From Amycolatopsis japonica (lineage in GTDB: Bacteria; Actinomycetota; Actinomycetes; Mycobacteriales; Pseudonocardiaceae), in the NCBI RefSeq assembly GCF_000732925.1, contig NZ_CP008953.1:620001-684000 (forward strand): a DNA stretch of 64,000 bases. The letters run 5' to 3'. A model generated the notes under the pieces. It worked only from the letters and a program-made list of their open reading frames with translations, had not been told where the DNA came from and did no database searches. Made by a program: the position numbers and the translations under genes. Of this stretch, positions 53,424 through 62,696 are shown piece by piece (within the stretch, counting starts at the first letter, position 1; the number at the start of each line of letters is the position of its first letter).

Positions 53424-55124
53424 TTGAGCGAAGTAGTTCGACACTATCAAGCCTTTCGCACGCTCCAGACACCGGAAAGCAAGCCAATAATCCTGTTCTC
53501 CGCTGCAGCAGTCGATATCACACAGTGGGCGGGCGTACCACAACGCCGCCGTCTCGCAGATGAAGAGACGTCAGGTTTTCAGCGTGAAGAGAATCGGAGC
53601 CGAGTTCGAGAACTCACTAAATTCTTTCACGACAAGCGAAATGTCACACAAAACCCCCTACTCGGCGCCCTGCAGGACGTCGATAGGGTCACCTTTGAAG
53701 AACAAGCGCCAGGCTCGCCGTTTGGAACTCTCAAGATTACCTACGACGACTACGCTGATGTTCCCCTGATTGAACTCCTAAGGCGCCTTACGCACCGTCT
53801 TGAGCAGCGGGTCGACTTTCTTAACAACGGCGCCGTTGATGAAGGACGCGTAGCTCAACTTATTGAGCTGGAAAGTGCTCATGGAAAAGAGCCGCTCGCT
53901 TCTAATGATGCCTCCGATGAAGACCTCGATAACGACGCATCCGCATCCGACGATGTCGGCAGCGATGACGACGCGGCAACAGTCATGCTTGCTGATGAGA
54001 CTCACCTTGTAGACTTCTACACCGAGCTCAAGGGTCGGATTCGCGTCCTTGAGCATCTAAACATCCAAGACGCGGATGAAATTCAAGGATTTACAAAGGA
54101 AGCGCTACTAGGGTATCTGCGTCCGATCGTCCTTGTCGATGGACAACATCGGCTGCGAGGAGCTGTAGAGAATGCGAAAATCCTTACTGGCACACCAGAG
54201 GGCCAACAGTATATTCTTGATGCTGTAGCTAACGGTACAGACCCAGCTGAGGCCGAAAACCAGCTGCTTGCTAAACAGTCTCGCCATCTACCCTTCTCAC
54301 TGCTAATGGACGAGAGTCCCAGCGAGCACGTATTCCAGTTCGTTGTCGTCAACCAAAAGGCTATCCCCATGGGCAAAGCGCTCCTGGGTACCATTGTTTC
54401 TACAAGCCTAAGTCGCGAAGAGTTGCAGCAAGTAGCGGGACGGCTCCGGCAGGCCGGTATCCGACTTGAAGATTCGCAGGCAGTTGCCTACCTGACTCGG
54501 GCGGAAGAAAGTCCATTCCGCGGCTTCGTCCAGACCGGCATGGATAAGGACCGACCCGACCTGCTTAAGTGGAGCGTTCTTCAGGGAATCGTTTCAATTT
54601 TCCGAAATCTCCGCGGCGGGCGACCATACCACGAATCAGTGGACTATGCCAAGGCATGGAGAGAGAATTACTTCCTCCAATGCGGACTGGTGGGCGGCGA
54701 GTCGGATACTGAGCGTTTCGAGGACTGGTCTCGCCCCGATGGACCATGGCGCGACGTGTTCATTCGATTCTATGTGAAAATTCGGGACTATTTTGGCGAT
54801 ACGAACGACGCTGACACATGGAACAGTTGGGGAAGTACGGCAAAAAGCAACCTCTTTAACAAGGTCTCCCTAACAATTCTCGCCTGCGACTATTTTGACT
54901 ACCTATATACACAAGCGGAACCTCTGGGTAGCCTAGGTGATGTAGACCGCACCTTTATGGACTGGCTAAAGGGTGGACGCGTGAGCAAGTCGTACTTCAA
55001 TAGGGACTGGAAACTCGAAGGATTGAAGAAAGATCAGCGAACAGTAATGGTGAAGTGGTCAAAGAATTGGCATGAGTACAGGAAGGTTCCCACTTCCGGA
55101 ATGCCCCAGAAGTTTAAGCCGTAA
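53424..55124 (+). CDS. DGQHR-domain protein (DndB-like family)
   Basis: A 566-residue protein from TTG 53424. The DGQHR motif is at residues 239-243 (IVLVDGQHRLRGAV), the ParB/DndB-like signature, and it has a long acidic stretch at about 164-183. It is about 180 residues longer than the DndB gene downstream and distinct from it. The 55-bp-scale codon use is clearly more AT-rich than neighbours. It precedes an HNH nuclease gene by 5 nt, so the two are one unit. DGQHR proteins bind DNA and regulate dnd-type systems or act in 7-deazaguanine (Dpd) systems; its role here is unknown. Confidence 0.85.
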   Translation: MSEVVRHYQAFRTLQTPESKPIILFSAAAVDITQWAGVPQRRRLADEETSGFQREENRSRVRELTKFFHDKRNVTQNPLLGALQDVDRVTFEEQAPGSPFGTLKITYDDYADVPLIELLRRLTHRLEQRVDFLNNGAVDEGRVAQLIELESAHGKEPLASNDASDEDLDNDASASDDVGSDDDAATVMLADETHLVDFYTELKGRIRVLEHLNIQDADEIQGFTKEALLGYLRPIVLVDGQHRLRGAVENAKILTGTPEGQQYILDAVANGTDPAEAENQLLAKQSRHLPFSLLMDESPSEHVFQFVVVNQKAIPMGKALLGTIVSTSLSREELQQVAGRLRQAGIRLEDSQAVAYLTRAEESPFRGFVQTGMDKDRPDLLKWSVLQGIVSIFRNLRGGRPYHESVDYAKAWRENYFLQCGLVGGESDTERFEDWSRPDGPWRDVFIRFYVKIRDYFGDTNDADTWNSWGSTAKSNLFNKVSLTILACDYFDYLYTQAEPLGSLGDVDRTFMDWLKGGRVSKSYFNRDWKLEGLKKDQRTVMVKWSKNWHEYRKVPTSGMPQKFKP

Positions 55125-55129
55125 CCGGA

Positions 55130-56074
55130 ATGGACGCTCGTGGAATATCTGAATTCTATCGGGTACTTGAGGAGACGTTCTCCAAGAGATGGACCGAGCA
55201 AAACCTCAGGGAGATCGCCCAGCTCGTTGCGCCCGCAGGACTACTAGGAAAGAACGAGTGGATTCTACGGGCTGACCATTCGCTGACAGTTAGTCGATGG
55301 TTCTTGGAAGGACTTGTTGACCTCAATAAATATATTCACAGCGCGGATAATATAGGTCATCTGATGCAGGAGATGTCCTTATCGCTCCGCGAGCTGGCTC
55401 CTGCCGTGCCAGCTGATGAGCTACAGGTTGCGGCGCGCCAGCTGGCCGCTTATGGATGGCGGGAGGTAAAAGCACGCCGTGAAGCTGAGCGAACATATAT
55501 CGACAAAGACCTGCGGCAAGCAGTGTGGTTTAGGGACGACCCGCTGCAGCGTTGCTATCTTTGCGGCTATAGGTTCTCGCCTGATGCGAGAGACGCCTTT
55601 CTTCGACGAAAATCAGGGCGACTGACTCCCGCGAGGCTTGTCGACTTTACTCGGCCTCGAGGGATAAATCACAGGCACTTGCGAGTCGAACTCGACCACG
55701 TCATTCCTGTCTTCGAGGGCGGCGCGACGGACGAGGATAACCTTCGACTTGCATGCGGCTGGTGCAATCTTGTCAAGAGCAGCCTGTGGAGCCTTTACGA
55801 CGCCAAGTCCTGGTCGGCCGGCGTTATCAATCATCCATCGCTAGGTCGCATCACCGTACCGCAGCCATTTTGGGTCATGCGGATTGTTGCGACTCGTGCG
55901 AGATGCGAAGCACCGGACGGTTGCCCGGCCCGCCTCGAAACGGACGAGCTTTTTGTCGCCCCACTCAGCAAGAAAGGGGCTCTCACCCCAACAAACCTCA
56001 TGGTCGTATGTCGCAAACATGATCCTTGGGCGGGCCATCGCCTGGTAAGCCCATCGCTATTGTCTAGAAGGTAG
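55130..56074 (+). CDS. HNH endonuclease with zinc-ribbon, partner of the DGQHR gene
   Basis: A 314-residue protein 5 nt after the DGQHR gene. The C-terminal half contains CYLC (142-145), ELDHVIPVFEGG with Asp189-His190, DNLRLACGWCNLVK (Asn204, Cys209, Cys212), a canonical HNH with metal cysteines. The N-terminal 120 residues match no family I recognise. HNH proteins such as ScoMcrA cleave phosphorothioate DNA; this one has no recognisable SRA-like sulfur-binding domain, so a modification-dependent nuclease is possible but unproven. Confidence 0.85.
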   Translation: MDARGISEFYRVLEETFSKRWTEQNLREIAQLVAPAGLLGKNEWILRADHSLTVSRWFLEGLVDLNKYIHSADNIGHLMQEMSLSLRELAPAVPADELQVAARQLAAYGWREVKARREAERTYIDKDLRQAVWFRDDPLQRCYLCGYRFSPDARDAFLRRKSGRLTPARLVDFTRPRGINHRHLRVELDHVIPVFEGGATDEDNLRLACGWCNLVKSSLWSLYDAKSWSAGVINHPSLGRITVPQPFWVMRIVATRARCEAPDGCPARLETDELFVAPLSKKGALTPTNLMVVCRKHDPWAGHRLVSPSLLSRR

Positions 56075-56119
56075 AACACATAGCGCAGATTCTACAGTGT
56101 CTACTCCCGCAAGCCTGAC

Positions 56120-56155
56120 CGTCATGCCGGCCCGTGTGAGGTACCCGGCATGACG
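56120..56155. terminator. Hairpin between the convergent HNH and dndA genes
   Basis: CGTCATGCCGG (56120-56130) and CCGGCATGACG (56145-56155) form a perfect 11-bp stem with a 14-nt loop. It lies in the 234-nt gap between the HNH stop and the dndA stop, so it can end transcription in both directions. Confidence 0.7.
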
Positions 56156-56308
56156 TCCTGAGGAGCGCCGTCGGCCCTGGCGTCGGATCTGTCGACGAAA
56201 AGACCAGCGGATCGTGCGGGGCCTGCCGTATCGCGGCCGGGGACCCTGTAGTTGTCAAGCCGCGGCGGATGCAATGGAGAAATAGGGGACAGCTGAGCGT
56301 GACCTCAG

Positions 56309-57460
56309 CTAACGGATTGCGGCTATACGACCACGGAGGTCGTCCCAGTCGGTGGCTTGTGTCATGTGGCTCCAAGAGATCCGCAGTGCCCCTTGGAGTC
56401 GGTCAGGGCTAAGCGCCATTGCAGTCAGGACATGACTCGGCTCGTAGCTGTGCGACGTGCAAGCTGAGCCGTTGGAGATAGCGGCGGCTCCCTTGAGCGA
56501 GAGCATGACGGCCTCAGAGTCGAGACCTGGAATGGAGACGTTCACAGTGTGTGCCACTGTGCGGTCCAGGTCGCCGTTGAATTCAGCACCCAGGTCTTGG
56601 AACGTGGCGATCACGTCTCGCTGGTACCTGAGGCAGGTGTCCTGTCGCCGTCGGTGGTTGGCCGTGGCGAGCTGCGCCGCAGTGCCGAGACCCGCGATGA
56701 GCGCCACGGGCAGGGTGCCGGGTCGGAGGCCACGTTCTTGGCCGCCACCGTAGGTGAGGGGCGTCAGTGGCGGTCGTTTGTAGCCTCGTCGCCTGGTGAT
56801 GAGCGTTCCGATGCCCTTGGGCGCGTAGATCTTGTGCCCTGAGACGCTGATGAGGTCGATGCGAGGGTCCTTGAGGTCGGGCTGTTCTTTCCCGAACCCT
56901 TGTGCGGCGTCGACATGTAGGTAGGCATCGTGGTCGCGGAGTTGGTCGACGATGTCGCTGAGCGGCTGCCGCACCCCGGTTTCGTTGTTGACGTGCATGA
57001 TCGACACTGCGAGCGTGTCGGGTGTGACGGCGGCTGCTACGGCGTCTGGATCGACCCAGCCACCTGAAGTTGGCGGTACGTAGACGACGTCGAAGCGTCG
57101 TTTCTGCAGCTCTTCGACCGGCTCGAGGACGGCTTTGTGCTCGATCTGTGTGGTGACGATGCGACGTCGTCCGGTCTTGTCTCCGTGCGGTGCCAGGCCG
57201 AGTAGCGCGATGTTGTTGGCCTCGGTGGCGCCGCTGGTGAAGATCACCTCATCAGGTTGCGCATCGACGACCGCGGCAACCTGTTCGCGAGCTCGCTGAA
57301 CTCTGCTCTTGGCGGTCTGGCCGTACTCGTGGGTTCGGCTGCCGGCGTTGCCATACTCAACGGAGAGGTAGTGCATGACCTCGTCTAGCACTGCCGGCTC
57401 CAGTGGCGTTGTGGCGTTCGAGTCCAGATAGACGGCTCGCTCTTCATCTTCGCTGGTCAC
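56309..57460 (-). CDS. dndA: Cysteine desulfurase DndA
   Basis: A 383-residue NifS/IscS-type PLP enzyme, GTG start at 57460. PLP lysine Lys210 in SGHK, and the active-site Cys334 in GSACTSHSYEPSHVL, a dnd-characteristic region. It supplies persulfide sulfur and assembles the Fe-S cluster of DndC for phosphorothioation of DNA. Divergent from dndB-E, the standard arrangement. Confidence 0.96.
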   Translation of the reverse strand: MTSEDEERAVYLDSNATTPLEPAVLDEVMHYLSVEYGNAGSRTHEYGQTAKSRVQRAREQVAAVVDAQPDEVIFTSGATEANNIALLGLAPHGDKTGRRRIVTTQIEHKAVLEPVEELQKRRFDVVYVPPTSGGWVDPDAVAAAVTPDTLAVSIMHVNNETGVRQPLSDIVDQLRDHDAYLHVDAAQGFGKEQPDLKDPRIDLISVSGHKIYAPKGIGTLITRRRGYKRPPLTPLTYGGGQERGLRPGTLPVALIAGLGTAAQLATANHRRRQDTCLRYQRDVIATFQDLGAEFNGDLDRTVAHTVNVSIPGLDSEAVMLSLKGAAAISNGSACTSHSYEPSHVLTAMALSPDRLQGALRISWSHMTQATDWDDLRGRIAAIR

Positions 57461-57506
57461 GACATCCCTCGGCTGTTGGTCCGGAGTGGCTACGATCTTG
57501 TCGGTG

Positions 57507-57593
57507 GGCAACGGTAGTGTACGCAACCACAGGCTGCGGTGTTCGTAGCCACGCCGTTGCCTGTGCGGACCTTTGAACGTCGGCTTGCGTACA
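57507..57593. promoter_or_regulatory. Inverted repeats in the dndA-dndB divergent promoter
   Basis: TGTACGCAA (57518-57526) and TTGCGTACA (57585-57593) are perfect 9-bp inverted repeats, and GGCAACGG (57507-57514) pairs with CCGTTGCC (57554-57561). They lie in the 159-bp gap of the divergent dndA and dndB genes. DndB is a known transcriptional repressor of dnd operons in other species, so these are candidate DndB sites. Inferred. Confidence 0.5.
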
Positions 57594-57619
57594 GATCGGA
57601 GGGGAGGTACAGATTGATC

Positions 57620-58774
57620 ATGTCGACCGCCACAGATGGACGTCCTGTCGAGGAGTCGCGACATCCCGTCGTGGCTCGCCCGGACGTCTTCGAGTACGTG
57701 TTCCCCGCCATCCGTGGCGTGCAAGCGCAACGTCACTTTTACGTGACGATGTTTCCCCTCCGTCTTGTGCCACGCCTCTTTCTCTTCGATGAAGAGGAAC
57801 TACAGGCGAATTTGCGGGCTCAGCGCAGCCTCAACAAAGCGCGCGTCCCCGAGATGGCTCGCTATATTCTCGATAACCCTCATAACTACGTGTTCTCTGC
57901 ACTGACTGCTTCTGTCGACGCCGATATTCGATTCGACCCACTTGGCGCAGGTGGCGCGGAGGGTCGCATAGGACTCCTCGCGATACCGATGTCAGCCCGC
58001 TTTGTCATCAATGACGGACAGCACCGTCGCGCGGCAATTGAACAAGCCTTGCGCGAGAATCCGGACATGGGTGATGAAAGTATTCCGATCGTCTTGTTTC
58101 TAGATATCGGTCTGGAACGCTGTCAGCAGATGTTTACAGACCTCAACAGGTACGCTATCCGTCCATCGCGCACCCTGACGATTCTGTACGATCATCGCGA
58201 AAATGGCGCCCGCATCGTCAAGAACATCGTCAAAAGCTCGGCTCTGTGGGCAGATCTGATCGAGATGGAACGCAACAATCTTTCAGCCCGGTCCCGAAAG
58301 CTCTTCACACTCTCGGCTCTCCACGGCGCTACCAAAGCGCTCTTGGATTCAGTCGAGGAGTTGACCGTTGATGATGCTGCGAAACTTGCGCGCAACTATT
58401 GGGATCTCGTCGCTGAGAAGGTAACTGAGTGGCAGCTGGTTCACGAGAAGAAGGTCACAGCTGGAGATGTCCGACGTGACTTCATCCACAGCCACGGGAT
58501 CGCTCTTCACGCACTGGGGAAAGTTGGCAACACGCTGTTGCGTGAGTCGCGCGATTCACGAAAATGGCGACGTTCCCTGACGTCACTAGCTACGATCGAC
58601 TGGTCGCGCGCGAACTCGCAGCTCTGGGAAGGTCGAGCTCTTATCGGCGGCAAAGTGTCCAAGTCGAGCACAAACGTTACTCTCACGACAAACGTGATCA
58701 AGAAAACACTGGGCATTCAGCTCTCCCCTGAGGAGATGCGCATCGAGACGATGTACGAACGAGGGCGATCATGA
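57620..58774 (+). CDS. dndB: DndB, DGQHR-domain regulator
   Basis: 384 residues from ATG 57620 after GGGGAGGT. Contains the DGQHR motif in VINDGQHRRAAIEQAL (about residues 131-146). DndB is nonessential for phosphorothioation and represses dnd genes and sharpens modification site choice. The stop overlaps the dndC start (ATGA). Confidence 0.95.
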   Translation: MSTATDGRPVEESRHPVVARPDVFEYVFPAIRGVQAQRHFYVTMFPLRLVPRLFLFDEEELQANLRAQRSLNKARVPEMARYILDNPHNYVFSALTASVDADIRFDPLGAGGAEGRIGLLAIPMSARFVINDGQHRRAAIEQALRENPDMGDESIPIVLFLDIGLERCQQMFTDLNRYAIRPSRTLTILYDHRENGARIVKNIVKSSALWADLIEMERNNLSARSRKLFTLSALHGATKALLDSVEELTVDDAAKLARNYWDLVAEKVTEWQLVHEKKVTAGDVRRDFIHSHGIALHALGKVGNTLLRESRDSRKWRRSLTSLATIDWSRANSQLWEGRALIGGKVSKSSTNVTLTTNVIKKTLGIQLSPEEMRIETMYERGRS

Positions 58775-60318
58775 GCAAGTCAAAGACAACCAGGGACTCA
58801 GCTTTTGCCGACGGCGGACTGTCGGCCACGCTCGACCGGTTGATCATCGAAGTGCAGGAGCTGTACCTGGCTGATCGCATTCCGTGGGTTGTTGGCTACA
58901 GCGGCGGCAAGGATTCCACCGCGACCCTGCAGCTGGTCTGGATGGCTCTGGAGAAGCTCCCACCTGAGCAGCGGACCAAGCAAGTGCACGTGATCAGCAC
59001 GGATACGCTGGTCGAGAACCCAGTGGTCGCCGCCTGGGTTGGTCATTCCCTCGACCTGATCGGCGATACTGCCACCAAGCACGGGCTTCCGATCGAGCCA
59101 CATCGGCTGACTCCGCAGATCACCGATACGTTCTGGGTCAACCTGATCGGACGCGGCTACCCGGCGCCACGCCCCAAGTTCCGGTGGTGCACCGAGCGAC
59201 TCAAGATCAATCCGTCGAACGATTTCATCCGCCGCATGGTGCGTAAGCACGGTGAAGCGATCCTGGTACTGGGCACACGCAAGGCGGAAAGCTCGGGTCG
59301 TGCGTCACGGATGAACTCTCTGGAGCAACGACGAGTCCGGGATCGGCTGAGCCCGAACTCCAACCTCCCGAACTCGCTTGTCTACAGCCCAGTCGAAAAC
59401 TGGACCAACGATGACGTGTGGCTCTTCCTAATGCAGCGCCCCAATCCATGGGGCTACAACAACAAAGATCTGCTGACGATGTACCAGGGCGCTTCGTCGG
59501 ACGGCGAGTGCCCGCTAGTAGTCGACACCACGACCCCCAGCTGCGGAGACAGCCGGTTCGGATGCTGGACATGCACTCTCGTCGACAAGGACAAGTCTAT
59601 GTCGGCCATGATCCAGAACGACGAGGAGAAGGAGTGGATGCGCCCGCTTCTGGACATCCGCGACGATCTGGACAAGACCGATGATCGTGACCGGCGCGAC
59701 TTCCGGCGGATGAATGGCACTGTTCAACTGTTCCATGACCAGCCAATCCACGGACCGTACCTGCAGCGGTGGCGAGAAACGTGGCTGAAGAAGCTGCTCG
59801 AGGCTCAGACCTACATTCGTCAGGAGGGGCCCAGCAACGTCGCGAGCATCGAGCTCATCACACCGGCGGAGCTGGACGAGATCCGGCGTATCTGGGTGGT
59901 CGAAAAGCATGAGTTCGAAGACTCATTGCCGCAGATCTACGAGGACGCGGTAGGCGAGCAGTACCCGGGCAAGCCGATGGACGACCACCTCCCGCTTGGA
60001 GCTGAGGATGTTCGGCTTCTTCGGGAGATCGTCGGCGACGACACCGACTCGCCACACTTCGAGCTGGTGCGAGAGCTGCTGGACATTGAGCAGCGGCACC
60101 GAGCGATGTCCCGACGCGCGGGGCTGTTCGACGCGCTACAGGCTGCGCTGCGTAAAGGGTTCTACGACGATCGAGAGGACGCGCTCGATCGTGCGCGGAC
60201 CCATCGTCGGCGCAAGGAACAGGGCAAGGACGGGACCGACCAGGCCACAGAGGATCTCATCGACATCGAAACCGGTCTCATCCGCTTGATCCCCATCGAG
60301 AGTAGCCGCGTGTCATGA
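58771..60318 (+). CDS. dndC: DndC, PAPS-reductase-like ATP pyrophosphatase
   Basis: 515 residues. PP-loop SGGKDST at 44-50, and Cys140, Cys247, Cys258, Cys265 and Cys268; the last three with C140 are likely Fe-S ligands. It activates the DNA backbone phosphate for sulfur transfer. Overlaps both dndB and dndD by 4 nt. Confidence 0.96.
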   Translation: MSKSKTTRDSAFADGGLSATLDRLIIEVQELYLADRIPWVVGYSGGKDSTATLQLVWMALEKLPPEQRTKQVHVISTDTLVENPVVAAWVGHSLDLIGDTATKHGLPIEPHRLTPQITDTFWVNLIGRGYPAPRPKFRWCTERLKINPSNDFIRRMVRKHGEAILVLGTRKAESSGRASRMNSLEQRRVRDRLSPNSNLPNSLVYSPVENWTNDDVWLFLMQRPNPWGYNNKDLLTMYQGASSDGECPLVVDTTTPSCGDSRFGCWTCTLVDKDKSMSAMIQNDEEKEWMRPLLDIRDDLDKTDDRDRRDFRRMNGTVQLFHDQPIHGPYLQRWRETWLKKLLEAQTYIRQEGPSNVASIELITPAELDEIRRIWVVEKHEFEDSLPQIYEDAVGEQYPGKPMDDHLPLGAEDVRLLREIVGDDTDSPHFELVRELLDIEQRHRAMSRRAGLFDALQAALRKGFYDDREDALDRARTHRRRKEQGKDGTDQATEDLIDIETGLIRLIPIESSRVS

Positions 60319-62291
60319 TCTTCGACGAACTCGTACTTCACAACGTCGGCGTGTTTGGCGGTCGCCACAGCTTCACGCTCACCCCACCAACGCCCAGCAA
60401 GCCGGTCACCTTGATCGGAGCTCTCAACGGCGGCGGCAAAACCACCTTCCTGGACGCCATTCAGCTGGCACTGTTCGGGCCGCTGGCACGGACGACGAGT
60501 CGGGGCAACGGTAGCTACCAGCAGTATCTGCGTCGGCTGATCCACAGCGGAGTACCACCGGAAGACGGCGCCTCGATCGAACTTGCCTTCCACATCGTCG
60601 AGCAGGGCCAGGACCGCCACTATCGGGTATGCCGATCCTGGGCCGGCACCAGCACCGGCGCGAAGGAGCGCCTGGACATCCTCGTAGACGACCGACCTGA
60701 CACCACTCTGTCGCGACAGTGGGCAGAACGGGTCGACGCGTTCGTGCCACGCGGCGTCGCAGAACTGTTCTTCTTCGACGGGGAGAAGATCGAGACGCTG
60801 GCGGAGCTGGACAACGCCCGTGAAATGCTGCGCACCGCGATCGGGGCTCTGCTCGGGCTTGACCTTGTCGATCGCCTTGCAGCCGACCTGACTGTGGTCG
60901 AGCGCAATCACAAGGCCGACCATGCCACGCCGGCGATGCAGAAGCTCCTGGATGCCGAGCGTAAGAAGCTCGCGACCTACCGCCAGGACAGAGAAGGTGC
61001 AAAAGACCGCGTCGCCGAGGCACAAGGCGCCCACGATCGAGCCGAGAAGGTGCTCCACGATCTCGAGGTGAAGATTCAGCTTGAAGGCGGCGAGCTCCTC
61101 GACCGAAGTCGGGAACTGGAAGCAGCCAAGCTGCACTTGACCGCGTCCAAGAAAGACCTCGACACACGGCTGACCGACCTCGCCGCAGGGACGCTCCCAC
61201 TTCAGCTGGTCCGGGACCAGCTCGAGACCCTCGCTGACCACGCTGATGTCGAACTCGAACGCATCCACCTGCACGACATTGCTGATCTGCTCAAGTCCCG
61301 GGATCGGACGACCATTCAGCAGCTACGCCAGCACAACGTGCCGGACACTGTGGTCCAAGCCTTGCAACGTTCCCTCACTGAAGACCGCAGAACGAGGCGC
61401 GGGAGCCCCCAACGAGCGCGCATTACTGATCTCGATCGTGATGGCGTCGCAGCGTTGCGGCAACTACTCGAATCTGGGCTTGACCAGGAGATCCACGCAG
61501 CCCAGAGCCTGATCGAGCAACGTCACAAGGTGGAAAACGAGGTTGAAGACGTCCTTCGCGGGCTTGCGAATGTGCCGTCTGAGGAAGCCCTCGACGACCT
61601 GCACAAGCGTCGAAACGACGCTCACCGCGCTGTTGCCGCAGCTGCCCAGGCGCTCACGCATGCCGAAGCGGAAGTAGCTGCTGCGTCTGCCGCCGAGGAC
61701 GAGATGGAGCGCAAGCTCAGCCGGCTCCTCGACAAGGCTGCCGACGAGATGACCGCGGCCGACGACTCCCGTCGACTGATCGAACACAGCCAACGCGTGC
61801 GCGCGACACTCAAGAAGTTCCGCCACGAAGCAACTCGTCGCAACGTGGACCGGATCCAGAGACTCATCCTGGAGTCGCTGCAACGCCTGGCCCGGAAGAA
61901 TCGGCTGATCACCGACATCAGCATCGACCCCGAGACCTTCAGCGTTGAGCTTCATGGCCAAGACGGTACGGTCCTGCTGCCGCAGCAACTCTCCGCCGGT
62001 GAACGTCAGCTCCTCGCGGTGTCCATGCTCTGGGGCCTCGCGCAGGCATCAGGTCGCCCGCTACCCGTAGTGATCGACACGCCGCTAGGCCGTTTGGACG
62101 GTATCCACCGCAGCCACCTGATCGAACGCTACTTTCCCCAAGCCAGCCACCAAGTCATCCTGCTGTCCACCGACCAAGAAATCGACGAAGCAGCATGGAA
62201 CAAGCTCCGGAAGCATGTCGGCCACACCTACCAGCTTGAACATGACACGAACAGCGGCGTGACGACCGCTAAGACCGGATACCTCTGGTAG
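60315..62291 (+). CDS. dndD: DndD, SMC-like ATPase
   Basis: 658 residues. Walker A NGGGKTTFLDAI (about 38-49), central coiled coil, then LSAGERQLLAVSMLWGLAQ signature and Walker B PVVIDTPLGRLDG near the C-terminus. RecF/SbcC type. It provides ATPase and DNA-structure activity for DndCDE. The DndE start is 16 nt downstream. Confidence 0.95.
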   Translation: MIFDELVLHNVGVFGGRHSFTLTPPTPSKPVTLIGALNGGGKTTFLDAIQLALFGPLARTTSRGNGSYQQYLRRLIHSGVPPEDGASIELAFHIVEQGQDRHYRVCRSWAGTSTGAKERLDILVDDRPDTTLSRQWAERVDAFVPRGVAELFFFDGEKIETLAELDNAREMLRTAIGALLGLDLVDRLAADLTVVERNHKADHATPAMQKLLDAERKKLATYRQDREGAKDRVAEAQGAHDRAEKVLHDLEVKIQLEGGELLDRSRELEAAKLHLTASKKDLDTRLTDLAAGTLPLQLVRDQLETLADHADVELERIHLHDIADLLKSRDRTTIQQLRQHNVPDTVVQALQRSLTEDRRTRRGSPQRARITDLDRDGVAALRQLLESGLDQEIHAAQSLIEQRHKVENEVEDVLRGLANVPSEEALDDLHKRRNDAHRAVAAAAQALTHAEAEVAAASAAEDEMERKLSRLLDKAADEMTAADDSRRLIEHSQRVRATLKKFRHEATRRNVDRIQRLILESLQRLARKNRLITDISIDPETFSVELHGQDGTVLLPQQLSAGERQLLAVSMLWGLAQASGRPLPVVIDTPLGRLDGIHRSHLIERYFPQASHQVILLSTDQEIDEAAWNKLRKHVGHTYQLEHDTNSGVTTAKTGYLW

Positions 62292-62306
62292 AAAACGGAA
62301 CCCACG

Positions 62307-62696
62307 ATGCCACTCGAGAACATCCGCGTCAGCCGACAAGCACGCGACCAGCTCATCACCCTCAAACGCCGCACCGGCATCACCCAATGGAACACGCTGT
62401 GCCGATGGGCGTTCTGCCGCTCACTCGCCGAGCCAACCCCACCCCCCGCTGCCAAACACCCCGCCGACAGCAACGTCGAGATGACCTGGCGCACCTTTGC
62501 CGGCCAGCACGGCGACCTGTACTGGTCACTTCTCCGGCAACGCTGCCACGCTGACGGACTGGCCCTCGACGAGGAGACCCTCGCGCAGCAATTCCGTGTC
62601 CATCTCCACCGCGGGATCGGTTACCTCGTCGGCGACCGCAACATGCGCACGATCACCGACCTGATCGATTACGCAGTCGACCCCACCGCCGCATGA
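62307..62696 (+). CDS. dndE: DndE, DNA-binding subunit
   Basis: 129 residues (DndE is about 125 in other actinomycetes). N-terminal ENIRVSRQARDQLITLKRRTGITQWNTLCRWAFCRSL matches the DndE family. Binds nicked DNA in the modification complex. Overlaps the methyltransferase-like gene start by 4 nt. Confidence 0.94.
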   Translation: MPLENIRVSRQARDQLITLKRRTGITQWNTLCRWAFCRSLAEPTPPPAAKHPADSNVEMTWRTFAGQHGDLYWSLLRQRCHADGLALDEETLAQQFRVHLHRGIGYLVGDRNMRTITDLIDYAVDPTAA

